64,000 nucleotides of DNA. Source: Panax quinquefolius (lineage: Eukaryota; Streptophyta; Magnoliopsida; Apiales; Araliaceae). Location of the stretch: NCBI GenBank assembly GCA_020205615.1, contig CM035173.1:51388617-51452616 (forward strand), read 5' to 3'. How positions within the stretch are numbered: the first letter of the stretch is position 1; every line of letters starts with the position of its first letter. Below the pieces are notes generated by a model that searched no databases, was not told the DNA's origin, and was given only the letters and a program-made list of their open reading frames with translations. The position numbers and the translations under genes were made by a program. Below are positions 12,285 to 23,661 of this stretch, in pieces.

Positions 12285-13792
12285 TGGATACTCTCAACCC
12301 ATTATTTTTCATAAAATTTATTTTCTCAATTACACTTAATTATTATAATGATAATTATTATCAAATATCTATTAACTTTCTTCCAAACTTTTAAAATACA
12401 TGTTTAATTAATTCACCATGAATCATTGTCACGCAAGTCTCATTCATACTTGCTTAATAATTTACACCATTCAAGCTTATAGCTTTATATTATAACTATT
12501 TACATCGCATTATGTTATTCTTAACATCTCATCTTATTTTTATACATGAAGCAAATTTTATTTGCATTACTTTGTATGCTCTTACAACACATGTAATTGC
12601 ACATAATAATTAATAATAATAATCATTAGTCCATCACATTACTTCATCATTTCCCCACTAATGTAAATGAACAAATCCTTAGTTCATCATTATGCCACAC
12701 TAAGCATATTCCACAAGCTTACTTTAAGCTCATTACCACATTTTAATATTCCTTTAATATAAAGTTTGTATGACACACTTTACCCTAATGCTAAATTATT
12801 TAGCTTACTTAAATAATTATACACTTATAATATGTATAACCTTTAAACTTAGAATAATTAATATCTACTCTATTAATTATTTAATTTATACACTATACGT
12901 ATAATTATTCGATTATCCCAAGACAACTTCTTCCATCTTTACATTTAGCCATATCTTAAGTGCTAATATAATACCTCCATCTCTAACCAATATTCATTTA
13001 TAATTACATTGGTTCTCTTATCTTATAAATCACTTATCTTTCAAACATTAACCCTTTTATATATTACAATACTATGTAATATATTAAAATATCAAATATT
13101 AATTAACATATTTCTTTCATCCTCTCATGCTAAACACAAATATTAATTCACCGTCTCATGTAAGTGAATTAAATCCTATTCATTTATTTACTATCATGCC
13201 ACTGCTACTCAAAGCTTTATAATATAATATTCCATAATATCACTTAATTCACCAATATTTATTCCGATTTAATTAATTCCATAACTAATTCTCATCCAAT
13301 TCATGTTTTGTTATCTCAATCCATTCTCGGACGGCTTAAACACCAATCATGACTTTTATTACACCTATTAACAATTAACGTACATGCCTTGAAATTCAAA
13401 TTTCACAAACTTACTCAGAACTTTCTACAGGCCGGCGCAGTTGCGCTGGTCATAAGCTTAGAAGTGGCACAACTGCGCCATACCAAGTTCAGACGCAGAT
13501 AATTTCTTGCTTTGCAAAAACAGAACCTACCTTTCTAAATACTTGGAGCATGCTTCTAAAATGCTAACTTGTCAAACTACAATTAATTTCTTCTTTGATT
13601 TCACAATATCAATTACTGTTTCATCAATAATTTAGAGATTAAACTTCACAGTTCGAACTCTATTTTCTTTAATAATTTAAAGGTCAAACTTCAAGTTTTA
13701 AAACTCTATTTTTCCTTAATAGTTTAACCAACTATAAAATTCTCATTTATGGAATTTCTTTCCACCCATAACACAAAATTCAAAATGTATAA
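12285..13792 (-). mobile_element. Reverse-oriented LTR-like block, part 2
   Basis: AT-rich sequence without a protein-like frame, continuing the block interrupted at 6841/6842 as judged by the shared target duplication. It carries CGCAGTTGCGC-like motifs at 13435-13475, similar to those near 6170-6215. Element 1 begins at its right edge. Nothing else is recognisable. Confidence 0.35.
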
Positions 13793-14361
13793 TGTAAGAC
13801 CCCAACTTTTATGAATAAAGATGAATTTTCTATAATTATCATTTTTGAATATTATAGAATGAATTTGATATAATGTTATAGTTGTGGGTAATAGTTATAA
13901 ATTTTGCAAAGTACGCAAGTTGTTATATAATATTCAATTGGTTGGGGAATATTCATTTTAACAGGGAATATTCGTACGACGACACAATCATTGGTGGACC
14001 CCACAGCAGAATTATTTTCAGATTGAGAAAACGATAAAAATATTTTATGAAAATAACGGCGGAAGTTTTATCGTTAACTGTTGAAACACCCGGTGTTAAA
14101 AGTACATGAATACGCGTGGTTGCATAATAGTAATACACGGTATTGATTATTGATGCTTACGTGAGAAGTCACCAGCTTTTGTTCAATTATTGCTTCAAGA
14201 ATTGTTGCATAGTATCTCACGTTAATTGATTCAATTATTGTCGATATTTTATATATTATTAAATCAATAATTGAGACGACGAAGTTATTAATATTATTAT
14301 TTACAATATTAACGATGTCTAGAAGTTCTGTCAAGGAGAGGTTTGGTCACCTAATTGCGCG

Positions 14362-14401
14362 CCAATAGAGAGAAATCCTTATTGGAAAGCCCCCTCTTTC
14401 C
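14362..14401 (+). promoter_or_regulatory. Conserved U3 double-hairpin box
   Basis: Hairpin 1 pairs CCAATAGAGA (14362-14371) with TCCTTATTGG (14376-14385) around GAAA, with one G-U and one mismatch here. Hairpin 2 pairs GGAAAG (14384-14389) with CTTTCC (14396-14401). The two share GG, so they would compete. The box follows GGAGAGGTTTGGTCACC and recurs in at least eight LTR copies in the window. Function unknown. Confidence 0.6.
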
Positions 14402-14783
14402 TGGGAACGACCTGGTCGATTAATAGTGTGAATTATAATAATAATGATGAAGTTTTGTTTTATTAGTATTATTAATGTAATAAAACAGAAAAGCTTTTTA
14501 TATAAAACAAAATACTTTTATAAAGTTATTCGTTTTATTAGACTATAAATAGAATATATTATATTCTATTAAGCATAGTGTTTTGCATAGTAAATTTTTT
14601 TTATATAAAACAGAATACTTTTATAAAGTTATTCATTTTATTAGATTATAAATAGAATATATTATATTTTATTTAAAAGATTTTGTTTTATTAGAATATT
14701 TTATAGTAAACCAACTGGACCGTCTGCTTAAAAGTAAATCAATCTGAACCGCTCATGAATTAGTTACTATTCACCCATTCTCC

Positions 14784-14791
14784 TATAAATA
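14784..14791 (+). promoter_or_regulatory. LTR TATA box, element 1
   Basis: TATAAATA preceded by TTACTATTCACCCATTCTCC. Transcription would start about 30 bp downstream. No ATG is visible between here and 14913. Confidence 0.75.
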
Positions 14792-15560
14792 AAGCTCATT
14801 CCTTCATTATTTCTTACTTAATTCACCTTGAAACTCTAGAGAGAGAAACTATAGAGAGAAAGAAGAAAAGTATTCTCGCTACTTCACTACTCCTATATCC
14901 AAATTGTTCTAAGGTAAGGGTATTATTTCTTTCAGTATTCATGAAGAGAACTTCATTATTCCATTTTTTATTCTCATGGAATAACTCAGATATGCTGTGA
15001 TCACCCTATACTTGGTGAAATTCTTCCATTATTCCATTCTTTATCATTATGTTGGAATAACTCTGCCTATACTGCATACCGCATACACGGTGAAATTCTT
15101 CCATTATTCCATTCTTTATTATTCTCGTTGGAACATCCCGCCTATGCGCTTACGCATGACCCGGTTCCGTTATTTATTATTCTGCTTGGAACATCCCGTC
15201 TTGCGCATAAGTTTGCTGCGACCGGTTCCGTTATTTATTATTCTGTTGGAATAACTCGTCTGCATGCGCCTATCTCATGCTGGTGATTTCTTTTGTTACT
15301 CCATTCTTTATTATACTCAGTTGGTTAAAGTTTTGACTTCTATACTCCATGAAATTAGTGGAATATTCATGATATTTGCGCTTCATCCAGTATCTTTTCA
15401 TGGAAATATTCTTCTGAGCATTCTTGAATTTTACTCTACAAAGAAGTATCATGTTGACAATTTGGACGTTATTAGTTCCTGGATAAATTAATTCTTGAAC
15501 TTGTTTTATTGAATTCTTATATCATTGTCATCATCCTCATGTTTATATTATGTTGAAAGT

Positions 15561-15800
15561 CATCTGTGGCCTGTAGTGCATAGATGGACTTGGTATGATT
15601 ATGACCAGGGATTATTCGGTATAATCATGACCGTAATGTTAAAAATGATGTGGTAAAAGTCCCCATTAGCCCGTAGTGCATTGATGGACAGTTGTTGGCA
15701 TGATCATGACCATTGATGAATACACGAATATCCTTAGCCCGTAGTGCATGGATAATTTGTGGTTGTGATACTAATGAATATCATTGGTCGTAGTGCAAGG
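15561..15800 (+). repeat. Hairpin repeat array in LTR leader (element 1)
   Basis: Unit 1 pairs CATCTGTG (15561-15568) with CATAGATG (15579-15586) around GCCTGTAGTG, with one G-U. Later units (near 15665, 15729 and 15778) keep the GCCCGTAGTG-like loop with weaker stems. Confidence 0.65.
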
Positions 15801-16344
15801 ATGATGTGGATTATTTATTATGCTGAGTCCCAACGATAAAAGTGATGAAAAACCTTTTAAATCATAAAAGATAGTAGATTTTATTCTCTACTTGACTCTT
15901 TTAATGGATTGCTTGTTCCACTGCAGTTAAACTTGATATTTGTTATATTGTATCAGTTTAACACTGTTGAAGGCTAATGATAATTTATTCTGTATTATCT
16001 TAGTCATAATATTTCTTATTGGGCTAGTTGAGCTCACCCTTTTTCTTTCATTGTTCTCTTCAGGAAATGAGAACGTAGCAGGGACTAGTCGGGGAACGGA
16101 GTGACGGTCCAGATAATAGCATTAGTAGTCCTCACTATTCTGTTAAATAGTGTGATAATAAATGTAATGAGGACTCAATTAAGTGTGGATATTGTCCAGA
16201 TGACAATATTTGTATTAAAACTCACAGCATATGTTTTGTCGTATTTTACACGACTGTTGTATAATTAAGTTGTATTTGAATTTTGTACCATGTATTTGGC
16301 GACTTAAGATAGGTGATGTATACCTATTTTGGGGGCGTCACAGT

Positions 16345-16357
16345 TGGTATCAAAGCT
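16345..16357 (+). other. Primer binding site, initiator tRNA-Met type
   Basis: TGGTATCAAAGCT starts 2 nt after the LTR end. It matches the usual TGGTATCAGAGC complement of the 3' end of plant initiator tRNA-Met, with one change (G to A). It primes minus-strand DNA synthesis. Confidence 0.85.
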
Positions 16358-16529
16358 TAGGGATATGATCCCTGGCTAAGATGTGAGATAAGAACTAGGA
16401 GGGGAGAGACGGGGAATTCCTTCCCTAGTATCTCCTACCTAAGTTTATTTGGTATTTAATTGGTCGTTCAGAGTATAGGGATAATATGTGATATGTTAAT
16501 TAACCCTTATTTTGTGGCAGTATTTGAAA

Positions 16530-17547
16530 ATGACATCCGAGAATGTTGAGAACATCAATGGAGCACAGGAGACCATTGAGTCTCCACAGATCAATAATCA
16601 GGATAATGTGCATCAGGAAGGCGACAATCCTCAGGCAAACAACAACACTGACCAGATAATGAACGATGGAATGTTCAGAGGCTTTATGCAATTCATGCAA
16701 CATAAGGCAAGAGCGGCTCCTGTACAAAATGCAGGTGGAAACACTGGAAACTCTCGAACGGTCACCGCTAAGCAGTTCAAGGAACTGGGACCACCAGAGT
16801 TTTTTGGAGGGCCAAAACCACTTAAGGTGGAGACGTGGATAAAGCAGATCTGCAAGATATTTGATATCCTGGGATGCTCCGAGGAGCAAAAGGTTCCCTT
16901 TGCCACCTTCATGTTATGCGTGCGAGGCGATTCATCGGTGGGAATCAGAAACGTACTCAACTCGCCAGATCAAGATGGCTTGGAAGAAGTTCCAAGAATT
17001 GTTCAATGACAAGTACTTTCCCAAAAGTATTCGTCACATGAAAGAGGTAGAGTTCATCAAGCTGGAGCAAAACAACATAACCGTGTCACAGTAGGAAGCC
17101 AAGTTTGTCTAGTTGTCCCGGTTTGCATCCCATTTGGTTTATAATGAGGAGAGAATGAAGCGAATGTTTCTAAGAGGTTTGAAACCCGAGATAAGTCAAT
17201 ATCTTATCTCTCATAAACTGTGTTTGTATCTAGATGTTGTTAATAGGGCTCAGTTATTGGAGCGCGATAATGAGTTAACCCAACCAAAAGAGAGCAGTCG
17301 GCAAAATGATAATACCAAAGGAAAACAAATATCGGAAGTGGTGACAATAAGCGTGGAGGGAATCAACATGCCAGAAATGGTAACCACTTCGGTGGTAATC
17401 ATGGCCAAAACAATAAGAATGGACGGTTCAAGAAGAGGAGATTCAACAATGATGGAAAGATGTCAGCACCAGCACCCGTTGTTTAGGAAGGAGAACGACC
17501 ACCTATCATATGCTTCAAATGCGGAGGGGATGGACACATCAGTCTAA
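16530..17547 (+). pseudogene. Tekay gag, frameshifted
   Basis: The ATG at 16530 fits the gag start (MTSENVEN), 9 nt after the predicted acceptor. The first frame holds a polar N-terminus and the start of the capsid domain (KQFKELGPPEFFGGPKP, WIKQICKIFDILGC). Around 16950-16975 the homology shifts +1 and continues FQELFNDKYFPKSIRHMKE, EFIKLEQNNITVSQ and RFASHLVYNEERMKRMFLRG, the Retrotrans_gag core. That second frame has in-frame TAG stops at 17092 and 17110. A frame change back occurs before the zinc knuckle at 17511. Gag would form the cytoplasmic particle; this copy cannot make it whole. Confidence 0.85.
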
Positions 17548-17605
17548 AGTGAGCGATGCCATCCAAAGCATGTTATAATTCTGGAAGAGAAGGTCACCTA
17601 GCCCA
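17511..17605 (+). pseudogene. Gag zinc knuckles, both damaged
   Basis: Knuckle 1 reads CFKCGGDGHISLK and its last cysteine codon is replaced by TGA (17550-17552). Knuckle 2 reads CYNSGREGHLAQFC, with serine for the second cysteine. CCHC knuckles bind element RNA; neither copy keeps all four ligands. Confidence 0.8.
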
Positions 17606-18242
17606 ATTTTGTCGTTCACCAAAGACAAGTTCAGCTAGGATGGAGGCACCAAAGGACGTCCTAGAAAAGTTAAATCCAGTAGTGCAAGGGAGAGCATTTA
17701 TCGTGACCTCCCAGAAAGAAAGGAACCCGAACGAGGTCATCACGGGTAAGCTTATCATAAACTCTAGCGAAGTATATACCTTATTTGATACCGGTTCTAC
17801 CCATTCTTTTATTTCTCCTACTTGCGCTCAATGTTTAAATTTGACTCCGGAGAAATTGGACTTTGACTTATCTGTTGAAACTTCGTTGGGAGAAACCTTC
17901 ATTACATCCACTGTTTATAAGTCTTGTTTGGTTCAAAAAGGTACCCTCACATTACCTGTCGATCTTATTTTATTAAAAATACTTGCATTTGGCGTAATTC
18001 TAGGGATTCATTGGTTAACTACTCATCATGCAAAAATTGATTATTTTCATAAGGTTGTTAGCTTTCATATTCCTAACCAACTTATTATGCGAATTCAAGA
18101 AACCAAACCATTAAAATCAATCACTGTCATCTCAAGCCATAAAGCTATTCGTTTATTGAAAAATGGATGTCAAGCTTTCTTAGCTCATGTCACGGATCTA
18201 AAAAAAAAATACGTTAGTTTTGAAAGATATTTCTATTGTTAA
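17556..18242 (+). pseudogene. Tekay aspartic protease region
   Basis: An open frame in the same phase as the first gag segment. After knuckle 2 comes GRAFIVTSQKERNPNEVITG and the retropepsin active site LFDTGSTHSFIS with an intact DTG (about 17787). Further on is ILGIHWLTTHHAKIDY, the usual GMDWL segment with Asp replaced by His. The frame ends where the RT homology continues in another phase (18220). The protease would cut the Gag-Pol polyprotein. Confidence 0.85.
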
Positions 18243-18621
18243 TAAATTTCCTGACGTATTCCCTAAAGAACTTCCTGGCCTAGCCCCAGAGCGTGAAATT
18301 GAATTTTGTATCGACCTTGAACCCGGTACAAAACCCATTTCGAAAGCCCCATATCGAATGGCTCCTATTGAACTTCAGGAGTTAAAGACCCAACTGCAGG
18401 AATTGTTAGACATTGGCTTTATTCGTCCTAGTACTTCTCCTTGGGGTGCTCCTATTCTATTCGTGAAAAAGAAAGATGGAAGTATGCGACTTTGTATTGA
18501 TTATCGGGAGTTGAATCATGTCACCATAAAAAATAGATACCCATTGCCACGTATTGATGACCTGTTTGACCAGTTACAAGGAGCCAAATTCTTTTCAAAG
18601 ATTGATCTTCGTTCTGGATAA
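18235..18621 (+). pseudogene. Tekay reverse transcriptase, N-terminal fragment
   Basis: The frame starts at [20 protein letters not shown] and continues through [42 protein letters not shown] and [12 protein letters not shown] to [10 protein letters not shown], then stops. This covers the RT fingers and the first catalytic Asp region (KIDL); the YxDD motif, thumb and RNase H are missing. The motif set matches Tekay/Del chromoviruses. The break at 18621 marks a junction with Athila sequence. Confidence 0.9.
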
Positions 18622-19989
18622 AATAGTATGCAAATTGTCAATTCATCCACTTAATTCATGCATAGACTATAAAAATAATATAACGATCATCACCATGTAG
18701 TGAATATTCAAGTGCCAATGCATCATAGACACAAAACTGGTTGTAAATTAAAAGGTCAACAATCAGTACTTGACAAAAACCCCTTTTTTAAACTGGAAAT
18801 GATGGGGCGATTTTAAGTGCACATGGTGATATTCGTTCATGAATGAATGCATGGATCATATATTATATTCTACTAACCTCTCCTGATCTCATGTTTACTC
18901 ATGCTCACAAAAGAAACCATTTGCACACCTAACCAGGTTTAGCATGCATACACAGTAACAGATATGTGAACTTCATATTCACCTCCGAATTTGAGCACAG
19001 ACGCAAGAACAAATTTCCCTTATTGTGTCATATGTTTTACATCAGCTATACTCGATGTCAAAGTTCTACCCAAACATGAAAGTTTATATTCACAAGCCTA
19101 CAGGTATTTAAAATCACGCTTTTACGCATCAATTTATCAAATAAAACTCTCACAGGTATTTACTCAAACACCTCGTGGGCATTAGGTTAACAATCCACGC
19201 CGAACGGATTTTACCTATTTAATATCCCCTAAGAATCTCAGCCACACAGGTTGATATACAATCCAAGGCACCACCCATGACAAAAAATTATTGCAAACTA
19301 GACAAAATTAATCAAAGAAGTTAAGCATTGTACCTTTATTTCTAGAGGCCCACAAATGAAGAGCAATCCGTGTGGTTTACAATTCAAAGTGGGTTGGTGT
19401 GTATTTGACTTGAAGAGCAGGTTGTATAATTGAACGAATGTGTGGGACGTGGGATGACAGGTGTTTGAAGAGGAATAGGAGTTATGGAAGATGAAATAGA
19501 AACAAAATAGGAGAGTGGGGATTGAGCATACCTGAATTGGGCTGAAATATGATTTTATTTTATTTTTTGAACTTACCTTTATAGCGTCGGGGCGCTTGGT
19601 GTCTGCTTTAATTCAGCATCGGGGCGCTAATGACCAGTGAGTTTAAGATAAATGTAAAGCATCGGGGCATGTTTACTCAGCACAAACTGAGCGACAGGGC
19701 CCTGGATGTGAGCGAGGAGGGAGCACCGGTGCTAGAATCTGGAATGGGGTTCAATATTTTGTTGCCCAATTTAATCATTCCAGCTCTTCTTCTTCTCTTT
19801 TACCTGAAACATCATGTAAGGGAATTATTACATCAATGAATTCATCAAACTAATAATAATACATCTACTCTTATTCTACTAAATTGAAACTAACTACAAA
19901 TTAAATCAAATAATAAAAGAAATCTTGGGGTTGCCTCCCTCTGGTGCTTGGTTTATAGTCGTCAACCCGACTGTGTCGCGTTGTTCAAG
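18622..19989 (-). other. Athila 3' non-coding region
   Basis: No protein-like frame of note. Around 19585-19675 GCGTCGGGGCGCT-like sequence occurs three times (19585, 19616 and 19660). The GGTTGCCTCCCTC stretch near 19929 is typical just downstream of Athila/Tat pol. Where this type of element may carry an env-like frame, nothing convincing is seen. It has no similarity I can see to the 5' LTR at 36897-38162. Confidence 0.4.
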
Positions 19990-21143
19990 TATCAGATGTG
20001 TCAATGAGATGAATGGAAGACTGAAGTCGCTTAATTTTTCCACCCCAGTAGTGTTTTAAACGTTGACCACTAACTTTGAACGTTCGCTTCGAATTTGGCT
20101 CCTCCACTTCGACGACGCCATGGGGAGCAACAGAAATAACCACGAAGGGTCCGGATCACCTAGACTTTAATTTTCTGGTAAACAACCTCAATCGTGATTT
20201 AAACAACAAAACTTCTTGTCCCGGTTCAAATTTGCGCTCAATGATCCTTTTGTCATGCCACTTTTTGACTTTTTCCTTATACAACTTGGAATTCTCATAT
20301 GCTTGGTGTCAGAATTCATCCATTTCGTTTAATTGAAGTAACCATTTATCCCCTGATGCTTGCAAGTTAATGTAGTAACCTACATTTTTGAATCGCCCAA
20401 AATGCACTATGTTCAAATTGTACCGGTAGATGACACGCCTTTCCATAAACCATTCTGTACGGTGACATTCCGATAGGTTTCTTATAGGCCGTTCAGTACG
20501 CTCATAAAACATCATCTAACCTCATTGTCCAATCCTTTCGAGATGAATTTATAACTTTTTCCAAAATTCGCTTAACCTCTCGATTTGAAACTTCTGTTTG
20601 ACCACTTGTTTGGGGATCATAGGCTGTAGCAATCTTATGTTTCACCCCATACTTCGCAAGCAACTTGGTGAAGTGCTTGTTGTAAAAGTGAGTTCCCTCA
20701 TCACTTATTATTGCTCTTGGCGTACCAAATCGGGTAAAAATATTATTCCTCAAAAATCGCAGTATTACTTTAGCATCATTTGTGGGTAACGCAGCTGCTT
20801 CAACCCATTTCGAAACGTAATCCACTGCCAGTAGTATGTATTGATTATTAAATGATGATGGGAAAGGACCCATGAAATCAATACCCCATACATCAAAGAG
20901 TTCAACCTTGAGAATTGTAGTGAGAGGCATTTAATTGCGTTTTGAGATATTACCAACCCTTTGGCAACGATCGCACTTTAGAACGAAAAGGTAGGCATCT
21001 TTAAATAATAAAGGCATGAAAAATCCTGTTTGTAATACCTTTGTTGCTGTTCGATCTCCTCCGTAATGTCCACCATAATCCGACAAGTGGCAATGGTTCA
21101 GTATACTTTCCATCTCTTCATGTGGCACATAACGTCGAATCAT
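19990..21143 (-). pseudogene. Athila integrase
   Basis: Read on the - strand. The zinc-binding HHCC domain is at 21143-20931 (LNHCHLSDYGGHYGG ... CDRCQRVGNISKRN). The catalytic core follows at 20930-20502 with GIDFMGPFP (first Asp), [15 protein letters not shown] (second Asp) and [12 protein letters not shown] (Glu), so the DDE triad is visible. The C-terminal part continues in other phases at 20515-20309 and to about 19990. Integrase would insert the element DNA into chromosomes. Frameshifts near 20510 and 20310 break it. Confidence 0.88.
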
Positions 21144-21436
21144 CTAATCTGAACAAGTTTTAAACAGAAAAGGTTCATCCTGAAAATATTGCTTGACATC
21201 GTGGTTGAACTTTTTCCGTTGTTGAGAATTCAAATCAGGCGGAAGCACATTACTCACTATATAATTCACATAGTCCGCATACCAAGGCACTTCCGCTGTA
21301 ACTCTGAAAAGTTGCTTATCCAAAAATGATTCATTTATCACAACGTCATTTTTTTTTGAATTTCTAAATTTTCCAAGTGAGAAGGTGATCAGCCACTTAA
21401 TTTTTGGTACCCTTTCTATCTCAGATCTCCAAATCA
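21144..21436 (-). pseudogene. Athila RNase H-integrase linker
   Basis: An open frame leading into the integrase zinc domain, containing PWYADYVNYIVSNVLPPDL and KFNHDVKQYFQDEPFLFKTC, the usual Athila/Tat linker before HHCC. It is separated from the integrase frame by a single stop at 21144. Confidence 0.8.
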
Positions 21437-22126
21437 AACTCTTGCAGTAGAAGAACCCACCGAATCAACCTTGGTTTGGCATCGTTCTTTGCAATCAAAT
21501 ACTTTATGGCGGAATGATCAGTGTAGACAATTACCTTTGTCCCAATCAAGTAGGCTCAAAATTTGTCAAAGGTAAATACTAATGCAAGCAATTATTTTTC
21601 AGTGGTGGTGTAATTCAACTGAGCATCAGCTAGAGTCTTACTTGAATAGTAGATGGTATGGAAAATCTTTTCTTTCTGTTGGCCCAACACTGCACCCACT
21701 GTAAAATCGCTAGCGTCACACATCAACTCAAATGGCAAAGTCCAATCGGGAGCAACAATAACTGGCGTTGTAACCAACTTCTTTTTTAGCACTTTGAAGG
21801 CCTCAATGCACAACTGTTCCATCTTAAATGACACATCTTTTTCCAGGAGCGAACACAATGGTTTTGAGATTTTAGAAAAGTCTCTGATGAAGCGTCGGTA
21901 AAAACTCGTGTGTCCCAGAAAACTCCTTATTCCCTTCACAGATGTCAGCGGAGGTAGTTTCTCAATAGTTTTAATTTTTACCTTGTCGACCTCTAAGTCT
22001 GCTGCAAAAACCTTGTGCCCCAAAATTATTCCTTCTTGTACCATGGAGTGACACTTTTCCCAATTGAGCACTAGATTTGTCTCCACAGTGTTTCAAAACC
22101 AAAACTAAATTTTTGAGACATAAATT
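21437..22126 (-). pseudogene. Athila RT C-terminal part and RNase H
   Basis: Continues RT after the insertion at 22132. It reads TNLVLNWEKCHSMVQEGIIL, KGIRSFLGHTSFYRRFI and DFSKISKPLCSLLEKD (RT thumb/connection), then CDASDFTVGAVLGQ (RNase H first Asp) and YTTTEK (Glu region). A stop follows near 21592. Further RNase H ([20 protein letters not shown]) reads through additional stops toward 21440. A small frameshift lies near 22086. RNase H would degrade the RNA of the RNA-DNA hybrid. Confidence 0.85.
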
Positions 22127-23383
22127 GAAATTGTAAGACCCCGAAATTTTTTTAAATAAAAAGGAATTTCCTTTATTTATTATTTTGAAATAGTAAGGGT
22201 TGATTTGATTAATGTGGATAGTTAAGGGTTAAATACGCAAATATTTCAAAATAAGCAAGTGGTTATAAAATATTCATTTTTGTCGGGGAATATTCATTTG
22301 GTCGTGGAATATTATTCGTTTGTCGGGGAATATTCGATAATGCGGCATTAAATAGCTGACAATGACATGACATGTATGGGCCCCATAACGAAAAGCGATT
22401 GGATGAGGAAAACGACAAAGTTTGGGTGGTTATAAATAACGCAGTAGTTATTATCAAGTTAAGATCTGTTGGAATACCCGTTGGTTAAAATACGATGTCT
22501 ACGCATGGTCAAGCCAAGAGTATTACCAGTATTGCAAAGTATTGTTGAATTATTGATCCTTACGTAAGAAGGCACTACTCAATAATTTTCACAAAGAGTT
22601 ATTCTTATTCAATATTTTATTTTATTGATTCAATAAGCTGCTGCGTTGATATTTTATATTATTATTGTTTCAATAATTATCACTACACAAGATTTCCCAT
22701 TATCGGATCAATAATTCATTTTATTTGAATAATATTATTAGATAACATTATTGGCAATGTCTAGAAAGTTACATCTAAGGAGAGGTTTGGTCACCTAATT
22801 GCGCCGCCAAGATGAGAGAGATCCTTATTGAAAGCCCCTCTTTCTGGGGACAACACTGGTTGTCATAAATGTGATTCGTAATATTATTTGTGAATAATTA
22901 ATTATTGATTCATATGATAAGGAAATATTTATTTTATATGAATATAAATGATGGATTTATTTATGTGGTTATTAATGAAGGAATTAATCTTTGAGATGTT
23001 TTATTTGTATTTTATCTGGATTGAGGTATTAAAAGATCAAATCGGTTGTTATTCTGACTTTATTGTGTGAGTTATAATATTTAATCCGACCGTTGGATCG
23101 TTGTAATTTTTGGATATGTTATACATATATAAGTTGAGTATATGTCCACAAATTTTGAACCGTTAAAATGAGCGATATAATTTATTATGAATTTTAAGAG
23201 GTGACCGATTCGTAAATTAGGTTATAAATGATTTTGGTGGAAAATTCTAGAATTGGTGGGCCCCACTTTTGGTTGGTGAGAAATGTGCTCAATTGAATTT
23301 TCAAATGTGGTGGGTGGGAATAGTAGCGAGTAAAAGCCATCAAAGTTGCAGTTAAGTCCGCCTTGAGCGTGCTAACATTTTCC

Positions 23384-23392
23384 TATAAATAG
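23384..23392 (+). promoter_or_regulatory. LTR TATA box, element 2 5' LTR
   Basis: TATAAATAG. No ATG is visible from here to the donor-like GAG|GTAAGG at 23562. Confidence 0.75.
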
Positions 23393-23661
23393 AGAGCTAA
23401 GTTAAATTGAAAATCACACCAAAAAAAGTTTTCTCTTTCTCTCTCTATATTATCGAGTGTATTTTGTGAGTATTTAGATACTTTGAGAGTTCATTGCTTG
23501 ATCTAAGTTTCATTCAAAGATCACTTCCGACCTTTCCTTCCGAAATCTTCGATTCTTTGAGGTAAGGGATATTATTTTTTTTTCGTAATGATATTATTTC
23601 TTCAATATCATTATCTTTGAAAATGTTGATCCAAGTTTTTATCAAATTTGAACTTTTTCAT

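Larger units (their letters stand above)
13793..16342 (+). repeat. 5' LTR of Tekay element 1
   Basis: 2550 bp from TGTAAGACCCCAACTTTTAT to GGGGGCGTCACA. It contains the U3 hairpin box (14313-14420), TATA (14784), a donor-like site (14914), leader repeats (15561-15800) and a TTGAGCTCACCC block near 16027. Confidence 0.92.
14914..16520 (+). other. Predicted leader intron, LTR to gag (element 1)
   Basis: The donor-like AAG|GTAAGG lies at 14914 and the acceptor-like TTTTGTGGCAG ends at 16520, with the gag ATG 9 nt later. The 1607-nt span contains many ATGs, the hairpin array, the rest of the LTR and the primer binding site. Element 2 has the same arrangement with the same 9-nt spacing. This is inference from conserved sequence; no transcript evidence is available. 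Confidence 0.5.
13793..18621 (+). mobile_element. Tekay/Del-type Ty3 chromovirus, element 1, 3'-truncated
   Basis: 5' LTR (13793-16342), primer binding site (16345), gag, zinc knuckle, protease and the first part of reverse transcriptase. The element stops inside RT at about 18621, directly against Athila sequence; the rest of RT, RNase H, integrase and the 3' LTR are absent. Reading frames shift repeatedly (gag, then gag +1, back, then RT +1) and contain stops, so it encodes no functional polyprotein. Confidence 0.85.

Noticed and set aside
16500..16960. Two long frames on the - strand opposite gag (129 and 109 codons)
   Set aside because: They are antisense to a gag frame with clear family motifs; their composition follows from the gag codons.
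18991..19185. 64-codon ORF between Tekay element 1 and Athila integrase as a possible host gene
   Set aside because: No recognisable motif, lies within Athila 3' non-coding sequence and has no promoter or splice context.
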